Assembly: GCA_021813745.1 (NCBI GenBank)
Contig: JAKAJO010000102.1
Coordinates: forward strand, 1 to 50,822
Direction of reading: 5' to 3'
From: Acidobacteriota bacterium
GTDB lineage: Bacteria; Acidobacteriota; Terriglobia; Terriglobales; Acidobacteriaceae
Length of the DNA: 50,822 nucleotides
Both the position numbers and the translations under genes were made by a program. This document shows, in pieces, positions 29,004 to 37,488 of this stretch (its first letter is position 1; the number at the start of each line of letters is the position of its first letter). Under the pieces are notes generated by a model. The model saw only the letters and a list, made by a program, of their open reading frames with translations, was not told the DNA's origin and did no database searches.

Positions 29004-30845
29004 ATGGCGACTGGAGACCTTGCCCTGGGTCAAGAACAGGGCGCTTTGAGTGCGCAGAAGCGCGTCGTTAACGATTTCAGCATCAACGTAGCAACGGTGA
29101 ACGGGTCCGGCTCGCAATCCGCCAACAGCGTGCTGCTGAAGAGCATCTTCGGAATGGGGGTTCCAGTAAGCGGCAAGAACCTCTTTCCTTCAAATATCGC
29201 CGGACTTCCCACCTGGTATACCATTCGCGCAAGCAAAGATGGTTACGTTGCCCGCAAGCGCGATGCGGAAATCCTGGTGGCGTTGAACCCTGAGACCGCA
29301 AAGCAGGATTTCCTCAATCTTCCGCCTGGCGGAGTCGCGATTTACGAAGAGAATTTGAATCTCAAGCAATTTCGCGGTGACGTCGCATGTTATCCCGTAC
29401 CTTTCGACAAGCTCACTGCTTCAGTTTGCCCAGAGGCCAAGCTCCGCAAGCTGGTGAAGAACATGATCTACGTGGGCGTGGTGGCACAATTGCTCGCGAT
29501 CGATCTGAGCGTGGTCGAGCACGGATTGAAGAAGCAGTTTGCGAAGAAGCAAAAGGTATTCGATCTTAACTTCGGCGCCGTGAAGGCAGGGCACGATTAT
29601 GCGCAGGAGAAACTGGTCAAGCACGATCCATACGTGATTCAGCGCATGGACAAGACCGCTGGTCAAATCATCATCGATGGCAATGCTGCCTGCGCAATGG
29701 GGGCGGTTTTTGCTGGCGTTACAGTCGTGGCCTGGTATCCCATTACTCCGTCAACCTCAGTGGTTGAGGCCACCACAGACCTGCTCAAAAAGCTTCGCGT
29801 GACGCCGGAAGGCAAGGCAACCTTCGCTGTTGTTCAGGCCGAGGATGAACTGGCCGCAATCGGAATGGTACTTGGCGCAGGTTGGGCGGGTGCCCGCTCA
29901 ATGACAGCCACTTCGGGCCCCGGTATTTCCCTGATGGCGGAATTCTCAGGTCTCGGCTACTTTGCGGAGCTTCCGGGAGTCATTTTTGATGTGCAGCGGT
30001 CCGGGCCCTCGACCGGTATGCCGACCCGCACTTCCCAGGCTGACCTGCTCTCGACGGCTTTTCTATCGCACGGCGACACAAAGCACATTGTCCTGTTACC
30101 AGGTTCAGTGAAGGAGTGCTTTGAGTTCGGCTATGCGGCGTTTGATCTGGCAGAGCGATTCCAGACCCCGGTCTTTGTCCTGACGGATCTTGATTTAGGG
30201 ATGAACAATTGGATGTCCGAACCCTTCCAGTATCCCGATAAGCCGCTCGACCGCGGGAAGGTTTTAACCGCAGAAGATCTGAACCGGCTCGGAGGCTTCG
30301 CAAGGTATCGCGACGTGGACGGAGATGCAATTGGATGGCGCACTCTGCCTGGCACCATGCATCCAAAGGCAGCCTATTTTACCCGTGGATCCGGCCATAA
30401 TGACTCCGCAGGCTACACGGAAAAGCCGGATGAGTATCAGGCGATCATGGATAGACTCGCTCGCAAGTTTGAGAATGCCAGGAAGGCTGTTCCGGCGCCG
30501 GTCATCTACAGAAACGGCAGTTCAAAGATTGGCTTTATTGCCTACGGAACATCAGACTTTGCAATCCGTGAGAGCCTTGACCAGATCAAGAAGGAGCAGC
30601 GTTTAGATGTGGACTACCTCCGCATCCGCGCGTATCCGTTTGCGAGCGAGATTCATGACTTTGTGTCTGCGCACGACCGCGTCTATGTCGTTGAGCAGGA
30701 TCGCGATGGACAATTGGCAAGCCTGCTCAAGCTGGATTTAGCAGCCGATCAGGTGACCAAAATTCGCAGTATTCTCCACTACAACGGTCTGCCGCTCGAC
30801 GCGCGCACCATCACAGACGGATTCGTCGCTAAGGAGGGCCTCTAA
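29004..30845 (+). CDS. korA: 2-oxoacid:acceptor oxidoreductase, fused gamma-alpha subunit
   Basis: The 613-residue protein fuses the gamma (CoA-linked) domain (about 25-185: SGSQSANSVLLKSIFGMGVP) to the alpha pyrimidine-binding domain (about 200-600: GNAACAMGAVFAGV, WYPITPSTSVVE, RSGPSTGMPTRTSQ). With the beta subunit it oxidatively decarboxylates a 2-oxoacid, most likely 2-oxoglutarate, to acyl-CoA and reduces ferredoxin. It serves as the TCA-cycle step in many acidobacteria. ATG 29004 follows GAAGGGAA. Its stop shares one base with the korB start. Confidence 0.92.
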   Translation: MATGDLALGQEQGALSAQKRVVNDFSINVATVNGSGSQSANSVLLKSIFGMGVPVSGKNLFPSNIAGLPTWYTIRASKDGYVARKRDAEILVALNPETAKQDFLNLPPGGVAIYEENLNLKQFRGDVACYPVPFDKLTASVCPEAKLRKLVKNMIYVGVVAQLLAIDLSVVEHGLKKQFAKKQKVFDLNFGAVKAGHDYAQEKLVKHDPYVIQRMDKTAGQIIIDGNAACAMGAVFAGVTVVAWYPITPSTSVVEATTDLLKKLRVTPEGKATFAVVQAEDELAAIGMVLGAGWAGARSMTATSGPGISLMAEFSGLGYFAELPGVIFDVQRSGPSTGMPTRTSQADLLSTAFLSHGDTKHIVLLPGSVKECFEFGYAAFDLAERFQTPVFVLTDLDLGMNNWMSEPFQYPDKPLDRGKVLTAEDLNRLGGFARYRDVDGDAIGWRTLPGTMHPKAAYFTRGSGHNDSAGYTEKPDEYQAIMDRLARKFENARKAVPAPVIYRNGSSKIGFIAYGTSDFAIRESLDQIKKEQRLDVDYLRIRAYPFASEIHDFVSAHDRVYVVEQDRDGQLASLLKLDLAADQVTKIRSILHYNGLPLDARTITDGFVAKEGL

Positions 30846-31882
30846 TGGCAACAGCAACACCTGCACCGAAAGTCAACCGGATTGGCCTTCCCATCCTCGA
30901 GTACCGCGGCGGCAAGTCGACGCTCTGTGCCGGATGCGGCCATAATGCCATTTCGGAGCGCATCATCGATGCGATGTTTGAGATGGGCGTTGAACCTGAA
31001 CGCGTCATGAAGATGAGCGGTATTGGATGTTCTTCAAAGAGTCCAGCCTATTTCATGAGCCGCTCGCACAGCTTTAACAGTGTGCATGGAAGAATGCCGT
31101 CCGTCTCTACGGGCGCAATTCTGGCAAATCATCAAATGATGATGCTTGGAGTTTCTGGAGATGGGGATACAGCTTCAATCGGTGTCGGCCAGTTCGTCCA
31201 TCTCTTGCGCAGAAATCTGCCGATGATTTACATCATCGAAGACAACGGCGTTTACGGATTGACGAAGGGACAATTTTCCGCAACTGCAGATATCGGTTCC
31301 AAGCTTAAGACAGGAGTCATCAACGACCTTCCAGCGATCGATACATGTGCGCTGGCGATCCAGCTTGGAGCAACGTTTGTCGGTCGATCATTTTCGGGAG
31401 ACAAGAAGCAGTTACTCTCGATGTTGAAGGCTGCGATCGCACACAAGGGCACGGTGATGCTTGATGTGATTAGTCCGTGTGTAACGTTCAATGATCACGA
31501 GGGTTCAACCAAGAGCTACAAATTCATGCAGGAAAATGACGAACCCATCAATGAAGTGGGATTTGTAGCGAGCTTCGAAGATATTAACGTGGACTATGAT
31601 TCCGGCCAGGTTTACGACGTTCAGATGCACGACGGTTCAAGCATGCGACTTCGTAAGCTCCATGAGGACTACGATCCGACCAATAAGGCCGAAGCGGTTC
31701 GCACCTTGATGGATGCGCACTCCAACAATGAAGTGCTCACGGGTGTCTTTTATATCGACACGCAGAAGCCGACCTTCATTGATTTGCTGAATCTGGTGGA
31801 TGAACCACTTGCGACGCTACCCGAAACCGTGACGCGTCCTTCGAAGACGGTTCTTGAAACTCTGATGCACAATCTGCAGTGA
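30845..31882 (+). CDS. korB: 2-oxoacid:acceptor oxidoreductase, beta (TPP) subunit
   Basis: The 345-residue subunit binds thiamine pyrophosphate and an iron-sulfur cluster: TLCAGCGHNAI (about residue 21-31), SGIGCSSKSPAYF, GDGDTASIGVGQFVH (TPP/Mg site), YIIEDNGVYGLTKGQFSAT and SPCVTFNDH. The Cys residues in these blocks are the usual [4Fe-4S] ligands. Its TAATG junction with korA couples translation. The gene ends before a strong shared terminator facing cpoB. Confidence 0.93.
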   Translation: MATATPAPKVNRIGLPILEYRGGKSTLCAGCGHNAISERIIDAMFEMGVEPERVMKMSGIGCSSKSPAYFMSRSHSFNSVHGRMPSVSTGAILANHQMMMLGVSGDGDTASIGVGQFVHLLRRNLPMIYIIEDNGVYGLTKGQFSATADIGSKLKTGVINDLPAIDTCALAIQLGATFVGRSFSGDKKQLLSMLKAAIAHKGTVMLDVISPCVTFNDHEGSTKSYKFMQENDEPINEVGFVASFEDINVDYDSGQVYDVQMHDGSSMRLRKLHEDYDPTNKAEAVRTLMDAHSNNEVLTGVFYIDTQKPTFIDLLNLVDEPLATLPETVTRPSKTVLETLMHNLQ

Positions 31883-31903
31883 AAGAGAATGTTTGCTTCA
31901 ACT

Positions 31904-31936
31904 GTAAAGAGCCTCGCAAATTGCGAGGCTCTTTAC
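31904..31936. terminator. Bidirectional terminator between korB and cpoB
   Basis: A perfect 33-bp palindrome: GTAAAGAGCCTCGCAA (31904-31919), one central base, and its exact complement (31921-31936). As RNA it gives a stem with CTTTAC/GTAAAG at the base on either strand. It separates convergent genes. Confidence 0.85.
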
Positions 31937-31950
31937 GCTGAAGCTTGGAT

Positions 31951-32898
31951 TCAGGGGCGTGGGTTGATGCGAACGCCCATTCCGTTTAATTTACTTCGTG
32001 CCTGGGCGGCTTCTGGGGTTTGAGGATGCCGCTGGATCAATTCTCGTAGTTCATGAATACCGGCTTCACGGCGTCCAGTCTGCATGAGAGCCAGACCCTT
32101 ATGTAGCTGTGCAGCCGCTGCCTTGGCATTTCCAGGGAAGTTTTCCAACACCGCGTTGTAGTTGCTGATGGCGGTTTCGAACTGCTTTTGTCTATATGCA
32201 ATCTCGCCTAGGTAAAACTGTGCAGTTCCGGACGCATTGTCAAGCGGATAGTAGTGAACAACGTCCTGGAACTCGCTTTTGGCTAAGGGATACTTTGCAG
32301 CGTTGAAGTCGCGCATCGCGGACTGCAAGGTTTGCTCGAGCGGCGGATTCTGGGTTGCTGGTGCCATTTGAGGGGGCGCCGCCGACATTCCACTTCCAGA
32401 CTGGCCCTCAGATGGCGTGCCAGGTGCTACCGGGCCAGAAAGATTCGTCGTGAGAGATGTTGCACTTCCGGGGGGCGGATTCTGGATGTTTTGTAACTGG
32501 CTCTGCAAATCCTGGATTCCCTTATCCAATTTTGCGATCCGCGTCTTTAACTCATCGACAGAGTCATTCAGAGATTGTATTTGCCCGGATGCGGTATCAA
32601 CTTTGCCTCCTAACGCTTCATTCTGGGCATTAAGCTTCTGCTGCAAAGAATTCACCGTAGCACTCATCTGCGTGGCCTGGTCCGCAGTCTGTTGTGCGAG
32701 GTTCTGCAAGACGCCGAACTTTGTGTCCAAGGTGGATTGAATCCGCTGAACCATATCCAGAAGCTGTTGGACCTGCGTTTGCAGTTGAATGATCTCCTTC
32801 GATGCTGCGTGTGCTCGTGTTGGAACGCTGCACAGAAAGAGAATGGTCGTCGCGAGAATCGTTACACTTTTGCGATGAGAAAGCAGCTTTTGCATCAT
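31951..32898 (-). CDS. cpoB: Tol-Pal system coordinator CpoB (YbgF)
   Basis: The 315-residue exported protein has a signal peptide (residues 1-32, ending ARAHAA-like: PTRAHAASKE), an N-terminal coiled coil (about 35-140) that trimerises in relatives, a Pro/Ser-rich linker, and three TPR-type repeats (190-305: FNAAKYPLAKSEFQDVV, AQFYLGEIAYRQKQFETAI, AAAQLHKGLALMQTGR). CpoB coordinates cell-wall synthesis and outer-membrane constriction. It is the last gene of the Tol-Pal cluster. ATG 32898 or the next codon can start it. Confidence 0.92.
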   Translation of the reverse strand: MMQKLLSHRKSVTILATTILFLCSVPTRAHAASKEIIQLQTQVQQLLDMVQRIQSTLDTKFGVLQNLAQQTADQATQMSATVNSLQQKLNAQNEALGGKVDTASGQIQSLNDSVDELKTRIAKLDKGIQDLQSQLQNIQNPPPGSATSLTTNLSGPVAPGTPSEGQSGSGMSAAPPQMAPATQNPPLEQTLQSAMRDFNAAKYPLAKSEFQDVVHYYPLDNASGTAQFYLGEIAYRQKQFETAISNYNAVLENFPGNAKAAAAQLHKGLALMQTGRREAGIHELRELIQRHPQTPEAAQARSKLNGMGVRINPRP

Positions 32899-32946
32899 TC
32901 ACCTATCTGCCTGATGTGGTTTTGGGCCCCGGAGCGAACTCAAGTA

Positions 32947-33007
32947 GTTCCTTGAGGGCTCTGGCTCCTATGCTCCTTGAATCAAGCTAGCCAGAGCTCT
33001 CAAGAAC
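32947..33007 (-). terminator. Long hairpin between pal and cpoB
   Basis: Arms 32947-32965 and 32990-33007 pair over 18 bp with one bulged base; the 24-nt loop holds a CTTGA/TCAAG mini-stem. It begins 6 nt after the pal stop. No T-run follows, so it may protect pal mRNA or attenuate cpoB. Confidence 0.6.
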
Positions 33008-33012
33008 AACCC

Positions 33013-33753
33013 TTACTGGTCGATCGAGAAGCCCGCGCGACGATTCTGTTGCCAGCAGGCCTCGGTTGACTCTGTACAGAAGGGCTTCTCCTTGCCGTAG
33101 CTGATGACGCGAATCCTGGTTGCTGCGATGCCTGCTTCAACTAAGGCTTTCTTTGCTGCATCTGCGCGATTCTGACCGAGAGCGAGGTTGTATTCGTCCG
33201 AACCCCTTTCGTCGCAGTACCCACCAATGACAATCTTGATATTCGGGTGCGCGGCAAGATAAGAGGCATCATGCGACAAGGTCGCTTGCGCGTCGCTTCG
33301 GATATCGTATGCGTCGTAGTCGAAGAAAACATCCTGCACGTTTGCTTTGAACTCTTCTTCGGCAGTCATCGTGTTGGTTGGAACCGCCACGGCTGGTGGT
33401 GTCGTCACGACGACCCGCGCAGTGGCCTCTGCACTACCTCCCGGGCCCTGTGCGACGAGATGATACGTCGTGGACTCGCTCGGGATCACTGTCTTGACTC
33501 CAGTTGTGGGAACTTTGCCGATCCCGTCAATTGAGACGTCCGTCGCATCCACCGTCTTCCAGCTGAGAGTCACTTGATCGCCGGCGGCAATCGTGCTCGG
33601 CGTTGCTGTCAGTTGAACTGTCGGTGCTGGCGATGCCGTGGCGGGTGGCGCTGTCGCCTCTGTTGGCGCTGAGGACTTCTTCTTGCAGCCTGCAACTCCA
33701 AAGAGAACCGCAAACAAAGCGACTGGAACAAAAACAAGCTTGTTACGAGTCAA
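33013..33753 (-). CDS. pal: Peptidoglycan-associated lipoprotein Pal
   Basis: The 246-residue lipoprotein has a lipobox ending in Cys23 (GVAGC), an Ala/Pro/Thr linker, an Ig-like segment (about 45-120: TATPSTIAAGDQVTLSWKTV) and an OmpA-type peptidoglycan-binding domain (130-245: VFFDYDAYDIRSDAQATL, GYCDERGSDEYNLALGQNRA). It anchors the outer membrane to the cell wall and partners TolB. The Ig-like insert before the OmpA domain is larger than in E. coli Pal (173 residues). Confidence 0.93.
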   Translation of the reverse strand: MTRNKLVFVPVALFAVLFGVAGCKKKSSAPTEATAPPATASPAPTVQLTATPSTIAAGDQVTLSWKTVDATDVSIDGIGKVPTTGVKTVIPSESTTYHLVAQGPGGSAEATARVVVTTPPAVAVPTNTMTAEEEFKANVQDVFFDYDAYDIRSDAQATLSHDASYLAAHPNIKIVIGGYCDERGSDEYNLALGQNRADAAKKALVEAGIAATRIRVISYGKEKPFCTESTEACWQQNRRAGFSIDQ

Positions 33754-33865
33754 GACGTCACTCCTTCCAGGTAGATTTTCGAATTTCGAAGACCCTTTAA
33801 TTGTATCGCTCTAAACACGAGATGTTGTGGGTAGAGTAATCTCCTGCCGTTGGAATACGATAAGT

Positions 33866-35209
33866 TCATTTCCAACTCCAATTCGGCATCATGTTGGTGC
33901 CGCCGTGTGTCAACTGCTGTTGCTGCGTCCCGTCTGAGAGCATGGTCCAAATTTCGGTATGAGTGCCAAGTTTGCGCTGAAAGACAATGTGGCGACCATC
34001 AGGAGACCAGGAAGGGAAGTCGTTGTTCCCAGCATCGTGAGTAAGCTGCAGCCAGCGCTTGCTGGCAATATCCATAATGTAGATATCCTGCCCCCCTGGT
34101 GCGCCGGGACCGTATTTTCGATTCCAACTGAACGTGAGGAATTGTCCGTTTGGCGACCAAGACGGAGATACGGCGTATCCTCCGTCCGTCATGCGTTGGA
34201 TATTCGCCCCCTCCTGATCCATGATGTAGATCTGAGGCAGCCCGGTTCGACCACTAACCCACGCAATTTGCGTGCCGGTCTTCGGATTCCAGGTCGGCGC
34301 CACATCGGGTCCTGCAAAGAAGGTAATCCGGTGCATGTTGGAACCATCAAGATTGGCAACCCAGATCTCGGGATCCCCGGAACGTGACGAAGAAAACGCG
34401 ATGCGATTGCCTTCAGGTGCCCAGGACGGGCTTTGATTGGCTCCTCCGGTTGCTCCACCAGGAAATGTGACCATTCTTCCGATTTCGAGGGAATACATCC
34501 GAATGGCCCACCCTTTGCTCTCCAGCGAGGCGAACGCGATGCGTGTATTGTCCGGCGAGACGCGGGGCGATATGCTGATGGTTCCTAAGTGGGTAATTTG
34601 ATGCTGATTCTGGCCATCATAGTCCATCGCCCAAACTTCTTTTGAGCCGCTGCGCGAGCTGATGAAATAGATCTTTGTCTCAGCGATTCCGTTGATTCCG
34701 CCACCGAGCCGGTAGATGATCTCATCAGCAAACCGGTGAGCGATGGTCCGCGCCATTTCTTCGCTGGCAACCTCATTGTATTGTTTGCCCAGGATCTGTG
34801 GGTTTACTGTGTTGTGGGTGTCAAAGAGCCAGCCGTAGACTTGAATACGGCCATTCGCGACCGAGAGTGAACCAAACGCCACCATCGCTGCATTGGCGGG
34901 ATCTGCCGCCCATTGGGCAAGGTTGATCTCCTGCGGCGAACCGGGCGACGCCTGTGGGGAGAAGCTCTTTGACACCATGTCGAAGAGTCCAGCGTTGGTT
35001 AAGTCGTTGAAAAGCGTGGCGTCAAAGACAGCCTTCAGCGTTGGCGTCTGGGGATCGGTTGTGGCTGGTTTGAAGTCAGCTGCCGCAATTCGGATCTTCG
35101 CATTGCCGAGATTGGTGCCTGCATGGACCCAGTCCTGTGCCCGCATAGGAGATGCGAGGCTCGTGAGCGAAAGAACAAGAGAAAACGCCAGTTTACGACG
35201 ACAACTCAT
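33866..35209 (-). CDS. tolB: Tol-Pal system beta-propeller protein TolB
   Basis: The product (about 447 residues) has a signal peptide (MSCRRKLAFSLVLSLTSLAS), the TolB N-terminal alpha/beta domain (about 25-160) and a six-bladed propeller (170-445) with repeated WSPDG-type blades (SPRVSPDNTRIAFAS, SPSWAPEGNRIAFSS, SWSPNGQFLTFS, SWSPDGRHIVFQ). TolB is periplasmic and binds Pal. The start is ambiguous: ATG 35209 gives a clean signal peptide; ATG 35221 and a TTG at 35236 also fit the frame, with GGAAGG lying directly before 35221. Confidence 0.93.
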   Translation of the reverse strand: MSCRRKLAFSLVLSLTSLASPMRAQDWVHAGTNLGNAKIRIAAADFKPATTDPQTPTLKAVFDATLFNDLTNAGLFDMVSKSFSPQASPGSPQEINLAQWAADPANAAMVAFGSLSVANGRIQVYGWLFDTHNTVNPQILGKQYNEVASEEMARTIAHRFADEIIYRLGGGINGIAETKIYFISSRSGSKEVWAMDYDGQNQHQITHLGTISISPRVSPDNTRIAFASLESKGWAIRMYSLEIGRMVTFPGGATGGANQSPSWAPEGNRIAFSSSRSGDPEIWVANLDGSNMHRITFFAGPDVAPTWNPKTGTQIAWVSGRTGLPQIYIMDQEGANIQRMTDGGYAVSPSWSPNGQFLTFSWNRKYGPGAPGGQDIYIMDIASKRWLQLTHDAGNNDFPSWSPDGRHIVFQRKLGTHTEIWTMLSDGTQQQQLTHGGTNMMPNWSWK

Positions 35210-35319
35210 GCTGTAATGCATCCTTCCGTACCGCAAGTATGAATGATCGAGACAATTACTTCACGCGCACAATGTGTAGCAAACCAAGGGCAGATCTTAC
35301 AATTCACGCACAGAATGCT

Positions 35320-36159
35320 TCAGAACTGGCAATAGTAAGAGACTTGCAAATACATACCTCGATACGCACCCGGCAGTGACTGAAAATTGCCAACGCGCTG
35401 CGCGGCGCGCAGGCAGGAGCTATCGAGCGTCGGGCTGCCGCTGCTTCTCTGAAGTTGAACATTGGCAACGGAGCCATCCCGATAGATCTTGAAGTAGATG
35501 AAGACCTGTGCCCCAACGGGGGTGTGTGGATCGACTTCCTGGCGATACCAATTGATCGACATCGTTCGATTAATCTGGTCAACATACCAGCCGAACTGAC
35601 TGCCAAAGTCCGAGCTGACGGCAGTGGGTCCGACCGTAAAACCCTGCTGCGCGACCCGTGGGGTTGAAGAGCCGGCCTGCTCTCCGTAGGCTGCGCGATT
35701 GTCAGGTACGGGTTGCTGGTTGCGCGGTGGAGTGCGCCTTGTGGTTTGTTGCTGAGATTTCTTCTGTCTGCCCAAAATTGGGATTGCAGTCATATCTTCA
35801 GCTTGTTTTGTTCTAGGCTGAGGAGGTGCCGGTGCCTGGCTCGGAGTCTCTGTAGCCAGGACATTTTGATTCACCGGCTGATCGGAGGGTAAGGGAAGGG
35901 CACTGCTGACTAGATTGACCTGAATTGCGCCACCCTGTGAGGATCCACCCCAGAGGTTGTGATGGAAAAAGCCACCGAGGATGCCGTAAACCACAATTCC
36001 GGCGACCAGCCCCACATGCAGAACCACCGCACTGGCCGCAGGCGCCATGACTGGCTCCGGGGTCAGTTCCTGTTCCAGCCGCTCACTTCCTTCCAGCACA
36101 TTGCTCATTGCGCTGCCGGGACCTTCTCTCGCGTTCGATTTATTCGCCACCCGCTCCAC
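35320..36159 (-). CDS. TonB/TolA-like energy-transducing protein
   Basis: About 279 residues: one transmembrane helix (AASAVVLHVGLVAGIVVYGI, residues about 41-60), a Pro/Gln-rich periplasmic linker, and a TonB C-terminal domain (185-279: INRTMSINWYRQEVDPHTPV, YFKIYRDGSVANVQL, SCLRAAQRV, SYYCQF). By position between tolR and tolB it acts as TolA, linking the proton-driven TolQR motor to TolB/Pal. GTG 36159 overlaps tolR by 20 nt; ATG 36108 is an alternative start and would shorten the cytoplasmic end by 17 residues. Four cysteines near the C-terminus may form disulfides. Confidence 0.85.
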   Translation of the reverse strand: MERVANKSNAREGPGSAMSNVLEGSERLEQELTPEPVMAPAASAVVLHVGLVAGIVVYGILGGFFHHNLWGGSSQGGAIQVNLVSSALPLPSDQPVNQNVLATETPSQAPAPPQPRTKQAEDMTAIPILGRQKKSQQQTTRRTPPRNQQPVPDNRAAYGEQAGSSTPRVAQQGFTVGPTAVSSDFGSQFGWYVDQINRTMSINWYRQEVDPHTPVGAQVFIYFKIYRDGSVANVQLQRSSGSPTLDSSCLRAAQRVGNFQSLPGAYRGMYLQVSYYCQF

Positions 36160-36577
36160 GCCCCTTCGCGTTCAGGGGCTGCGTTACGATCGAAATATTC
36201 GTGATGCCAGCCTGCTTCACTGCATCCATTACGCTCGCAAATGCACCAAATGGCACTCTCTCGTCCGCACGAAGATAGATGACCTTTTTTGCCGGATTGG
36301 CGCCGGGCATGGCCAGTCGGGCCGGCAGATCATGCACGTTGATCGGCTTATCTCCCAGGAAGACCTGCTGATCTCGATCGATCGTAACCACGACCCGCTG
36401 TTCTGTGATCTCTTTGACCGTGCGCGTTTTGGGCACGTTAACTTCGATGCCGGACTGAAGAACGGGCGCGGTAATCATAAAAATCACCAGGAGAACGAGC
36501 ACTACGTCGACGAGCGGCGTGATGTTGATCTCCGCCAATGAAGTCCGCGTTTGACCCGCACTATTTGAAAAGGCCAC
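36140..36577 (-). CDS. tolR: ExbD/TolR biopolymer transport protein
   Basis: The 145-residue protein has the single TM helix with the proton-channel aspartate in INITPLVDVVLVLLVIFMI (Asp24), then a periplasmic domain (VVVTIDRDQQVFLGDKPI, VIYLRADERVPFGAFASVMD). It forms the stator motor with TolQ. It overlaps tolQ by 17 nt and the tolA-like gene by 20 nt, consistent with one tightly coupled operon. Confidence 0.94.
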   Translation of the reverse strand: MAFSNSAGQTRTSLAEINITPLVDVVLVLLVIFMITAPVLQSGIEVNVPKTRTVKEITEQRVVVTIDRDQQVFLGDKPINVHDLPARLAMPGANPAKKVIYLRADERVPFGAFASVMDAVKQAGITNISIVTQPLNAKGRGAGGE

Positions 36578-37322
36578 GTTCTACCTCATCGGCCGCATCG
36601 CTGGCACGTTGCGAATTGCTGCGGACTGGTATCTCTTCCAGCGCGTTCAACAACTCACGGCAAAAGTCGTCGGTTGCAGAGGCAAAAATCCGGATGCGGG
36701 CCGTGAACTGGTTGTACGCGACCACAGCCGGGACGGCCACAAAGAGGCCTGCAGCCGTGGTGATGAGTGCCTCACTGATTCCGGGAGCGACAGCACGCAA
36801 CGTTGCGGATCCTGCAGTACCAAGCCCATGAAAGGCGTCCACAACGCCCATGACAGTGCCAAAGAGCCCTACGAAAGGACTGGTTGCGGCAATCGTTGCC
36901 AGCCAGGTCATGCGGCGTTCGAGCGCGGTAATCGACTCGCTGGCTGCGGTCTGCGAAGAGCGTTCCAATGGGGCTAGGTTGCGCGGGGGACCGCTTCCTC
37001 CCGTCTGCCGCTTATAAGTTTCGTAGACCTCGACAAAGACCTGCGCGAGTGGGCTCAATTTGTAGGTCTCAGCCACCATCGCTACTTCCTGCAATCGCGT
37101 CGCCTTGCGGAATGCACGGATGAAGTTCCTGCTCTCCTTGGTGGCTTTGCGAAATGTGGAAAGCTTGCTAAAAATGACAGTCCACGAATAGAGACTCGCA
37201 GCAAGCAGGAGCAAGAGCACGAATAATGCGATCGGGCCGATGTTCTGTAGCAGGTCCATCAGCGCGCCCGGACCCTGCGCCAAGGTGGTGCCAACCGGCG
37301 CGTTTCCGCTGTCGACCTGCAC
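36561..37322 (-). CDS. tolQ: ExbB/TolQ/MotA-type proton channel protein
   Basis: The 253-residue protein has three TM helices (about 29-52, 135-160, 175-200) and the family core: ERRMTWLATIAATSPFVGLF, GTVMGVVDAFHGLG and ISEALITTAAGLFVAVPAVV. It forms the pentamer around TolR. GTG 37322 gives this length; ATG 37259 (MDLLQNIGPIALF) with AGGGTCCGG upstream is equally plausible. It is the first gene of the Tol-Pal cluster and divergent from recN, with about 165 bp between starts. Confidence 0.94.
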   Translation of the reverse strand: MQVDSGNAPVGTTLAQGPGALMDLLQNIGPIALFVLLLLLAASLYSWTVIFSKLSTFRKATKESRNFIRAFRKATRLQEVAMVAETYKLSPLAQVFVEVYETYKRQTGGSGPPRNLAPLERSSQTAASESITALERRMTWLATIAATSPFVGLFGTVMGVVDAFHGLGTAGSATLRAVAPGISEALITTAAGLFVAVPAVVAYNQFTARIRIFASATDDFCRELLNALEEIPVRSNSQRASDAADEVERGLFK

Positions 37323-37488
37323 GGCAATGGCAAAGGCAAGATTCAGAATCGGAGTTCACCTCAATCTTCACGGTATCAGACGCGATGCGCGCTTCCAAGT
37401 TATCGTTGTGGTGCATGGCCACGCAGGTTCCATCCATGCGGAATACGCCAGTCGGCCGGTCATGCTATGCTGCGCTCGGATAAGCCTC

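Noticed and set aside
37240..37488. N-terminal extension of RecN by 83 residues
   Set aside because: It overlaps the tolQ start on the other strand, and family alignment starts at MLIELRAENYAVID (37489).
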